Shown piece by piece: positions 1-5,090 of a stretch of DNA of 5,090 nucleotides. The notes under the pieces are model-generated. The model saw only the letters and a program-made list of their open reading frames with translations, was not told the origin of the DNA and ran no database searches. The position numbers were made by a program, and so were the translations under genes. The DNA comes from Phycisphaerae bacterium (GTDB lineage: Bacteria > Planctomycetota > Phycisphaerae > Sedimentisphaerales > Anaerobacaceae). Positions within the stretch are counted from its first letter, which is position 1; each line of letters opens with the position of its first letter. The stretch covers positions 1 through 5,090 of the forward strand of contig JAUWBX010000223.1 in NCBI GenBank assembly GCA_030609625.1, written 5' to 3'.

Positions 1-601
1 GGTCCCAGACCATAATACGTTCATCGTTCCCAAAGCTTCCTATGATATCTTTTACATACTTTTGAAGATTGGGCCAGGCGGTTCGATCTGTTACTCTTTT
101 TAAGCCCGGACTGGGAACCCACTGACTGTTGTGGACGCCAGGGACAGGAGCGTGCTGTTTGCCAAGATAAGGTTCCTTTCCTGCAAAAGAACAATCACAA
201 AACAAAATGAGCATGGTTTTAATATTATGTTTGTCGGCAATAGTCAGGAATCCACCAATTCGTTTCTTGAGTCCCTCCGCATCATCCTGCCATACCATAT
301 ATTGCAGGAAGACCCTCACATCAGTATATCCGGCCTTTTCGGCCCAGCCAAGCTCCTGGTCAATAGTCTTTGGGTCGAAAGTCTGCTTCTGCCACATCTC
401 GGTCATATTGACAGCCGTACGAGGTAGGTAATTGCACCCGCGAATCGGTCTGATGCCTTTGTACCACTGCCAGGCCTTCTCTTGCGACCACTGTTTTCCA
501 CTCGGATTCATTACCTCATTTGCAATCCCTAAATCTGCGGCATAACAGCAGCTTATCAGTGAAACCATAATGCTTAATTTACAGAATGTCTTTGTGTACA
601 T
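1..601 (-). CDS. Secreted GH5-like glycoside hydrolase, N-terminal 200 residues (cut by window edge)
   Basis: The reading frame opens with ATG at 601-599 and stays open for 200 codons to the left edge, so the 3' part is missing. A GGAG (611-614 on the plus strand) sits 9 bases before the start. Residues 1-22 form a signal peptide (hydrophobic LSIMVSLIS, then CCYAAD); L-I-S-C18 also fits a lipobox, so the protein is either secreted or a lipoprotein. The mature part resembles the GH5-like proteins of Planctomycetes and Bacteroidetes often annotated as cellulase or 1,4-beta-xylanase: GCNYLPRTAVNMTEMW (55-70), FDPKTIDQELGWA (75-87), VRVFLQYMVW (95-104), PGVHNSQWVPSPG (154-166) and RIMVWD (195-200). 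In this family the last motif runs into the L-x-NEP segment with the acid/base glutamate, which lies just outside the window. Substrate cannot be told from the visible part. It is divergent from the oxidoreductase gene and may share its regulation. Confidence 0.85.
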   Translation of the reverse strand, partial: MYTKTFCKLSIMVSLISCCYAADLGIANEVMNPSGKQWSQEKAWQWYKGIRPIRGCNYLPRTAVNMTEMWQKQTFDPKTIDQELGWAEKAGYTDVRVFLQYMVWQDDAEGLKKRIGGFLTIADKHNIKTMLILFCDCSFAGKEPYLGKQHAPVPGVHNSQWVPSPGLKRVTDRTAWPNLQKYVKDIIGSFGNDERIMVWD

Positions 602-665
602 AGCTTTTTACTCCACTTCCCATTCAGCAACCAAATACTACTCTTAATTCTTTCTATTTCCATAA

Positions 666-692
666 TATACCAAATCATATCGGTTTGGTATA
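666..692. promoter_or_regulatory. Candidate operator: perfect 9-bp inverted repeat
   Basis: TATACCAAA (666-674) and TTTGGTATA (684-692) are exact reverse complements separated by 9 bases, so the half-site centres are 18 bp apart, close to two helical turns. The site lies about 65 bases upstream of the glycoside hydrolase start and overlaps a TATAAT at 689-694 on the plus strand. The half-site core recurs as TATTTGGT at 776-783 and inverted as ACCAAATA at 630-637. Dyads of this kind in divergent promoter regions are typical dimeric-repressor sites. The regulator is not in the window and its identity is unknown. Confidence 0.45.
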
Positions 693-737
693 ATTTTACC
701 GAGGAGACTTTTTTCTTACGCATACCGTAGTGGCCCC

Positions 738-766
738 TTAAAAACAAGACTCTAAAATGTTATAAT
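738..766 (+). promoter_or_regulatory. Candidate extended -10 promoter of the oxidoreductase gene
   Basis: TATAAT at 761-766 matches the sigma-70 -10 consensus exactly and is preceded by TG at 758-759 (TGTTATAAT, the extended -10 form). A weak -35 box, TTAAAA at 738-743, lies 17 bases upstream and matches four of six consensus bases. Transcription would begin near 773, giving a leader of about 94 bases before the gene at 867. A second TATAAT at 689-694 lacks a recognisable -35 and is a less likely start. Confidence 0.5.
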
Positions 767-790
767 TTTACAATGTATTTGGTATTATGG

Positions 791-813
791 CATAGTCAGG
801 AGGCTTGGCTATG
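791..813 (+). promoter_or_regulatory. Leader hairpin with Shine-Dalgarno sequence in the loop
   Basis: CATAGTC (791-797) pairs with GGCTATG (807-813) through seven pairs, one of them a G-U, closing a nine-base loop AGGAGGCTT. The loop begins with a perfect AGGAGG (798-803), and the last three bases of the 3' arm are an ATG. It lies in the predicted leader of the oxidoreductase mRNA. There is no T-run after it, so it does not look like a terminator. An effect on translation is inference only. Confidence 0.35.
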
Positions 814-854
814 TGATTAAGCACAGTAATCGAGGAACCCTAATCATCTATTAA
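813..854 (+). CDS. Possible 13-codon leader peptide upstream of the oxidoreductase
   Basis: A GTG at 813-815 opens a short frame, MIKHSNRGTLIIY if GTG is read as Met, ending at TAA 852-854. AGGAGG at 798-803 lies 9 bases upstream, which suits initiation here. The TAA overlaps the start of the AAAGGGG (853-859) that serves the oxidoreductase gene, so a ribosome ending here would stop on that binding site, as in translational coupling. Against it, the same AGGAGG lies 7 bases from an ATG at 811-813 that is followed at once by TGA, so either start, or neither, could be used. The peptide has no recognised relative and may be chance. Confidence 0.2.
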   Translation: MIKHSNRGTLIIY

Positions 855-859
855 AGGGG
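853..859 (+). promoter_or_regulatory. Ribosome binding site of the oxidoreductase gene
   Basis: AAAGGGG lies 7 bases before the ATG at 867 and decides that start over later methionines. Bases 854-862 (AAGGGGCCA) are exactly complementary to TGGCCCCTT at 731-739, which could mask the site in a transcript long enough to include both. Confidence 0.6.
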
Positions 860-866
860 CCATAGT

Positions 867-2129
867 ATGAGTAAGGTAGAAAAAACACGGACCAAACGTA
901 CCCGCCGGGACACGACTTCGTCTCGGCTTCTGACGCGTCGTAGTTTCATGTCGGGTGCGGGGGCGGCCGCTCTTTCCTTTACGATTGTCAAGCCCGGTAG
1001 TCCCGGCGCGCCGGGACCGGCCAACTCTCGCATCGAGGCAGGCTGTGTCGGCCTGGGCAGTCGTGGGAAAATGATTGCCGGAATGTTAGAAAAGCATGGG
1101 GGGTATCAAATTACCGCTGTGGCGGATTATTTTGCCCACGTGGCCGAGGCCGCTGGAGAACAATTTAAGGTTCCCAAAGCACGTCGGTTTTCCGGATTGT
1201 CCGGCTACAAAAAACTTATCACCAGTAAGGTAGATGCGGTGTTTTTAGAGACACCACCTTATTGTTTCCCCGAACATGTGGAGGCGGCTGTGGAAGCAGG
1301 CTGCCATGTTTATATCGCCAAGCCGTTAGCATGTGATGTGCCTGGGTGTTTAAAGATAGCCGGGATGGCCCGAAGAGCTACAGCAAACAAAAGGGTCTTC
1401 CTTGTCGATTTTCAAACCCGCACCGACCCATTTTACATTGAGGGCGTCAAGCGAGTGCAAGAGGGCGTGATTGGCAGAGTCGGAATGCTAAGTTCGGAAT
1501 ATAATGACGAGAGTTTCCGCGACCCCCCAAAGACGGCGAGCATCGAAAGTCGGCTCCAGCATCTAATCTGGGTCAATGACAATGAGCTGGGCGGCAGTTA
1601 TCTTGTGAATGCGGGTATCCATGCGATTGACGTTGCCTTGTGGATTGCCGGTCAGACTCCCGTCAGTGCCATGGGCAGCTCCCGCATTACGCGACGCCAG
1701 CCGCACGGGGATTCTCATGATGTCTATTCGGTTACTTTTGAGTTTGCAGATGGGCTTATCCTCAACCATCGGGGGGAGCATCTGAAGAACCGCTTTGAGT
1801 TTCGCTGCGATTGTTTTGCACAGGGCCAGGAAGGGTATCTTGAAACCGGCTATACGGGACGCGTCCGTATATTAGGTAATCGAGGCGGTTACCGTGGAGG
1901 CGAAGTGATAAACCTCTATCCCTGCGGGGCAGAGCGGAATATTGATACCTTCTATAAATCTGTCTCGAACGGTATTTATGAGAACCCGACGGTTGAGCCA
2001 AGTGTAAATGCTACACTGACGACCATTCTGGGACGGGAAGCCGCGAAGAGAAACACCAAACTTACCTGGGACGAGGTTGTCCGGGAGAATAAAAAACTTG
2101 AAGTGGACTTCACTGGCTTGAAAGTGTGA
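867..2129 (+). CDS. Tat-exported Gfo/Idh/MocA-family oxidoreductase
   Basis: This 420-residue protein is a probable NAD(P)-dependent sugar or sugar-derivative oxidoreductase exported with its cofactor. Residues 21-42 carry a twin-arginine signal (LTRRSFMSG, RR at 24-25, then AGAAALSFTIV) after an unusually long basic n-region. The Rossmann domain follows from about residue 56, with GLGSRG (62-67) as the dinucleotide-binding loop and VADY (85-88) at the end of the second strand. AKP (151-153) takes the place of the family EKP motif and keeps its lysine. The C-terminal alpha/beta domain contains NAGIHAIDVALW (248-259), where H252 and D255 match the conserved G-x-H-x-x-D. AAAGGGG at 853-859 sits 7 bases before the ATG and fixes the start. 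The precedent for Tat export in this family is periplasmic glucose-fructose oxidoreductase, which folds around NADP before export. The substrate is unknown; the divergent glycoside hydrolase suggests a carbohydrate. Confidence 0.9.
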   Translation: MSKVEKTRTKRTRRDTTSSRLLTRRSFMSGAGAAALSFTIVKPGSPGAPGPANSRIEAGCVGLGSRGKMIAGMLEKHGGYQITAVADYFAHVAEAAGEQFKVPKARRFSGLSGYKKLITSKVDAVFLETPPYCFPEHVEAAVEAGCHVYIAKPLACDVPGCLKIAGMARRATANKRVFLVDFQTRTDPFYIEGVKRVQEGVIGRVGMLSSEYNDESFRDPPKTASIESRLQHLIWVNDNELGGSYLVNAGIHAIDVALWIAGQTPVSAMGSSRITRRQPHGDSHDVYSVTFEFADGLILNHRGEHLKNRFEFRCDCFAQGQEGYLETGYTGRVRILGNRGGYRGGEVINLYPCGAERNIDTFYKSVSNGIYENPTVEPSVNATLTTILGREAAKRNTKLTWDEVVRENKKLEVDFTGLKV

Positions 2130-2142
2130 GTGAACACAGGCA

Positions 2143-2154
2143 AGCTTTAAAGCT
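2143..2154. repeat. 12-bp perfect palindrome in the convergent gap
   Basis: AGCTTTAAAGCT is its own reverse complement. It lies between the oxidoreductase stop (2127-2129) and the M19 dipeptidase stop (2153-2155 on the plus strand, read TAG on the minus strand), overlapping the latter. The stem it could form in RNA is only about four pairs, so a terminator role is doubtful. No other terminator is visible in the 23-base gap. Confidence 0.25.
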
Positions 2155-3388
2155 ATTTAGTTGACTGTAGTTTAAGAGCAGTCCTTTCGGCTTCCGACCA
2201 TACACGGAAGAAGTTGCCGGAACAAATCTTCTTTATATCTTTTTCAGTGTAACCCTTTTTCATAAGCTCATAGATTAAGTTCGGATAGCAGGAAACATCT
2301 TTTAAGCCATCAGGGAGCTTGCCTCCAACACCCTCAAAATCGGAACCCAAACCGACGTGCTCAATACCAACCAATTTTACAACGTGGTCAATATTTGCAA
2401 CAACATCTGAGATATCAGCATCGCCAATTGGATTTTCTTTCACATATTTCTTAGTGTATTTGTCTTTCTCATCGCCTTGTAAATTATTAGCTTCAATATA
2501 TTCTAATATGTGTTTTTTGCGGTTCGCAAGTTTCCTGTTTATTTGCTCATTAACGAACATAGAACCAAAAGTGATTTGAATTACCCCTCCTTTTTTCGCC
2601 AATAGTTTTATCATTTCATCGTCCATATTACGCTCCCACCCCGGAGTAAAATAGCGGCAAGATGAATGCGTGGCTACCACAGGTGCTTTTGAAAGCTCTA
2701 TTATCTGGTAGAATGTTTTGTCTGAAACATGTGAGACATCTATGAGCATCCCCAAACGATTCATTTGGGAAACAACTTCCGCACCAAAAGGACTTAAGCC
2801 ATTCCATTTTTGCTCTTCATCATAAGATGAATCACAAATATGATTGTTCTTTGAATGTGCAAGGGTAATATAACGGATGCCGCGGTCATAGAAGTATTTT
2901 AGGTTGTCAAGATTACTTTCAATAGCTGAGCCGTTTTCTATTCCCATAGCGAGAGATATTTTACTATCGCCAAACTGTTCTTTCACATCTGCAACCGACC
3001 TGGCCATAATAAACTTGTCAGGCCAGGTCTCAACAAAACCTTCTATCATATCAATTAGTTTGTCGGCAAAAGTCTTGGCTCCACCTTCTTTTTCGTATTC
3101 AGCAGGAACATAGGCAGCCATAAATACCACGTTAAGACCTCCTTTTCGTGCCCTTGGATAGTCAAATTCCCCGCCTTCGGTTCTCTTTGAAATATCCTCC
3201 ATCTTTTTCAGGAGACGGTATGGTACATCCTGGTGAGTATCAACGATGATACATTTCTGAGCTAATTGATTGGCCTTTCTCCTGAGTTTAGCATCCGCCA
3301 ACATTTTTGCTTGCTGTTGACAACCGATAACCAATATTGCCGGTGCAACAATTGCAATCCACAAAATTATCTTTTTGTTCTTGTTCAT
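2153..3388 (-). CDS. Membrane dipeptidase, peptidase family M19, probable lipoprotein
   Basis: The 411-residue product belongs to the renal-dipeptidase family of binuclear zinc enzymes, which hydrolyse dipeptides, including those with a C-terminal D-residue. Residues 1-23 are a lipoprotein signal: basic MNKNKK, a hydrophobic stretch, and the lipobox V-I-G-C23, so the enzyme should be membrane-anchored outside the cytoplasm. The expected metal ligands are all present: H52 and D54 in DTHQD, E151 in GIENG, H220 in IDVSH, and H241 in ATHSS. D350 in HVGLGSDFEG is the conserved acidic residue. LAHSKNN (177-182) and the closing GNFFRVW (391-397) are further family marks. The ATG at 3388 follows GGTGGA (3395-3400 on the plus strand) by 6 bases, a modest ribosome binding site. 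It lies 192 bases downstream of the C69 dipeptidase gene on the same strand and converges with the oxidoreductase gene. Its codons look more A+T-rich than those of the oxidoreductase. Confidence 0.93.
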   Translation of the reverse strand: MNKNKKIILWIAIVAPAILVIGCQQQAKMLADAKLRRKANQLAQKCIIVDTHQDVPYRLLKKMEDISKRTEGGEFDYPRARKGGLNVVFMAAYVPAEYEKEGGAKTFADKLIDMIEGFVETWPDKFIMARSVADVKEQFGDSKISLAMGIENGSAIESNLDNLKYFYDRGIRYITLAHSKNNHICDSSYDEEQKWNGLSPFGAEVVSQMNRLGMLIDVSHVSDKTFYQIIELSKAPVVATHSSCRYFTPGWERNMDDEMIKLLAKKGGVIQITFGSMFVNEQINRKLANRKKHILEYIEANNLQGDEKDKYTKKYVKENPIGDADISDVVANIDHVVKLVGIEHVGLGSDFEGVGGKLPDGLKDVSCYPNLIYELMKKGYTEKDIKKICSGNFFRVWSEAERTALKLQSTK

Positions 3389-3418
3389 AGTTTATCCACC
3401 ATACAAATAACTATCTTG

Positions 3419-3440
3419 GGCAGTATTGCTTGGTCACTAC

Positions 3441-3444
<4 letters not shown>
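3419..3444. repeat. 7-bp inverted repeat upstream of the M19 dipeptidase
   Basis: GGCAGTA (3419-3425) and TACTGCC (3438-3444) are exact reverse complements around a 12-base spacer. The pair lies 30 bases before the M19 start. Its right arm shares bases 3441-3444 with the larger inverted repeat that follows, so the two structures would compete in RNA. It could be an operator or part of a compound repeat. Confidence 0.35.
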
Positions 3445-3575
<131 letters not shown>

Positions 3576-3580
3576 CTACA

Positions 3581-5044
3581 TTACTTTTCCGATAACACAC
3601 TATGCATCGCCTCTACAGAGGACAGGTAGATTCCATTGGAATAGTTGGCCAGCATTCGCATCGCTGCTACTTTATTTTTTGTGTATAGCCGGCAAGCAGC
3701 TTCTTCAAGTGGCTTCTGTAGAGTAAAAGCATTATTCTCAATCCCCTCAGCGAGAGCTTTTACCTGGCTGATTGTATTAGCAGAAGCACCAAAAACCTTA
3801 TTGTAAAAATTGGAGAACATCCAAAAAGCCTGGAGTGGGTCGGTCTGGAAAGGACGACCGGCCTTTTCATTATAGAAGATTTTCGATGGTCTTTGTGATT
3901 TTGAGGAAAATCCTGCGGGGAATTCAGAAATACCGAAATGAAAAGGAATATAAAACGAAGTCCGAGGCGAAGCAAGGCAAGTCCAGTAAACAATACCGAT
4001 ATCCAGAGGCATATTCCTGCGCAACTGAGCAACAAAACTGGTCTGGGTGGCACCGCTGCAGATGGGGCAGCCACCTTCCTGTGGGCTTTTTAGTAGTGAT
4101 ACGGATTGAGTCTTTGTTCCTTTAAAATCGTGGCGTAGAACCTGCATAATCTCAGCTACACCTACCTTGCGTCGCGGCACGACCGAAAAGGGCAGTTTCG
4201 GACCGAGTGGTATCGGCTCGGCAGCAATATATCTAAGGCCACTCCACTGTCGGCCGAAGTTGGAAAAACTTGAAGCGGACTCAGGATTTGAATAAACAAC
4301 AGCAAAGTCAAACGGTCTGTTCTCTTTTGGGTTGTACCAGCCCCTCGAAACGGCATATTTGATGATATCTTTCGAGGCCAGGAAGTTGTCCCTATCAGAG
4401 AGGTCAACCTGGTGTACTGTATATGTGTTGGCTACCATTGCCACTTGGTCATCACCAACCCGTTTAGCCAGCCAGTGCTTGCCATTGACGACGCAGAAGA
4501 GCCATCCTTCGTCAGGGTCACAGATGATGTACGTTCGGCCGGAGTCGATGTAGCCGAAGCGTTCCACCAGCTTTCCAGCTAATAAGACACCTTCGCGTGC
4601 AGTCTTAGCTCGCTCAGCCACCAGGCGCCGCAGCATATAGCCTATCCCGCCATTGGTGATTTGGGGCTTGTCCTCTCGTGAAGGGCAGTTGTCCGATGTG
4701 ATGCTGACGCCCCATTCATTGATGTAGCTGTCGGAGAAAAGCATGCCCGGCATTTCCGACCAAATGTAAGCCCATGTTTGTTTAACCTGAGCCAACCGGC
4801 CACCGTTTAGGAGATTTACTTTTTCTCCGGGGAAATGTTTTTTACGTGGTATTTTGTGATGGTTTACAATTTGAGGGGGGGTATCATCTTCGTTGTGGGC
4901 TATAATAACATATCCGTCAACCGAAGCCTCCTTACCTACTACTATCGAAAAACATCCCTCACATTGTGCCGCAAATATTGTCAAGCAGAACACAAATACA
5001 GCAGCAGCCGGAAATATCCTGACAAATGTTTTCTTTACATTCAT
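3581..5044 (-). CDS. Secreted dipeptidase of peptidase family C69 (PepD-like)
   Basis: The 487-residue product is an N-terminal-nucleophile hydrolase of family C69, which cleaves dipeptides with broad specificity. The hydrophobic segment at 10-26 is a signal peptide; cleavage after G30 would expose C31, the expected catalytic cysteine, in CFSIVVGKEASVDG (31-44). Other family marks follow in order: AHNED (49-53), SYINEWGVSITSDNC (106-120), YMLRRLVAERAKTAREG (136-152), DSGRTYIICDPDEGW (167-181), and ICSGATQTSFVAQLR (328-342) near the end of the catalytic part. The length is normal for the family and the C-terminal tail from about 400 is largely helical. The ATG at 5044 follows AAGGAA (5051-5056 on the plus strand) by 6 bases. 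The M19 dipeptidase lies downstream on the same strand, suggesting shared work in exported dipeptide breakdown, but the palindromes in between make a simple operon uncertain. Confidence 0.9.
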   Translation of the reverse strand: MNVKKTFVRIFPAAAVFVFCLTIFAAQCEGCFSIVVGKEASVDGYVIIAHNEDDTPPQIVNHHKIPRKKHFPGEKVNLLNGGRLAQVKQTWAYIWSEMPGMLFSDSYINEWGVSITSDNCPSREDKPQITNGGIGYMLRRLVAERAKTAREGVLLAGKLVERFGYIDSGRTYIICDPDEGWLFCVVNGKHWLAKRVGDDQVAMVANTYTVHQVDLSDRDNFLASKDIIKYAVSRGWYNPKENRPFDFAVVYSNPESASSFSNFGRQWSGLRYIAAEPIPLGPKLPFSVVPRRKVGVAEIMQVLRHDFKGTKTQSVSLLKSPQEGGCPICSGATQTSFVAQLRRNMPLDIGIVYWTCLASPRTSFYIPFHFGISEFPAGFSSKSQRPSKIFYNEKAGRPFQTDPLQAFWMFSNFYNKVFGASANTISQVKALAEGIENNAFTLQKPLEEAACRLYTKNKVAAMRMLANYSNGIYLSSVEAMHSVLSEK

Positions 5045-5090
5045 ATTCGTTTCCTTATCAAATACCAGTTAGCTATTTCAATCCCGATTC

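Noticed and set aside
131..431. Plus-strand open frames of 98 and 74 codons
   Set aside because: They are antisense to the glycoside hydrolase, whose minus-strand frame has a signal peptide and family motifs; these frames have none.
574..723. Minus-strand 49-codon frame starting at ATG 723, with AAGGGG 10 bases upstream
   Set aside because: It overlaps the glycoside hydrolase start in another frame, has no recognisable sequence feature, and its binding site is explained by the inverted repeat with the oxidoreductase binding site.
2124..2154. Intrinsic terminator between the convergent genes
   Set aside because: GTGT/ACAC and the AGCTTTAAAGCT palindrome give stems of only about four pairs and no adequate T-run follows.
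2319..3113. Plus-strand frames of 86 and 69 codons
   Set aside because: Both are antisense to the M19 dipeptidase, which shows all its metal ligands; their serine-rich composition is that of a shadow frame.
3835..4125. Plus-strand 96-codon frame and similar frames within 3760-4553
   Set aside because: They lie in other frames of the C69 gene, whose motifs span the whole region.
5045..5090. Promoter for the C69 gene at the right edge
   Set aside because: A TTGAAA-like box is visible on the minus strand but no convincing -10 lies at the right distance, and the window ends here.

Overview
The window carries four protein genes and nothing that clearly amounts to a new system. All four encode enzymes that look exported. 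They are the first 200 residues of a secreted GH5-like glycoside hydrolase (minus strand, cut by the left edge), a Tat-exported Gfo/Idh/MocA-family oxidoreductase (plus), a membrane dipeptidase of family M19 that looks like a lipoprotein (minus), and a family C69 dipeptidase with a signal peptide (minus). The organism is most likely a planctomycete of the Phycisphaerae/Sedimentisphaerales type. This rests on a Tat-exported MocA enzyme beside a glycoside hydrolase of the kind often labelled '1,4-beta-xylanase', and on moderate base composition; it is an inference from gene content, not from a marker gene. There are no rRNA, tRNA, CRISPR or transposase genes.

Layout: the glycoside hydrolase (1-601) and the oxidoreductase (867-2129) point away from each other and share a 265-base intergenic region. 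This is the most interesting non-coding stretch. It holds a perfect 9-bp inverted repeat, an extended -10 promoter with the consensus TATAAT, and a small hairpin whose loop is a perfect AGGAGG. A start codon directly followed by a stop (ATG-TGA) lies at a suitable distance behind that AGGAGG. An overlapping GTG-initiated 13-codon frame ends on the oxidoreductase ribosome binding site. The oxidoreductase converges with the M19 gene (2153-3388) with only 23 bases between stop codons. The 192-base gap between the M19 gene and the C69 gene (3581-5044) holds a nested set of inverted repeats around a dispersed element of the widespread ATTCCCGC-GAAA-GCGGGAAT type.

How the genes may work together: the divergent pair probably serves extracellular or periplasmic carbohydrate breakdown and sugar oxidation, possibly under one regulator bound at the shared operator-like site. 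The two minus-strand peptidases belong to unrelated families but both cleave dipeptides. Placed in tandem and both exported, they suggest a terminal step of peptide scavenging outside the cytoplasm. Nothing in the sequence directly ties the sugar pair to the peptidase pair.
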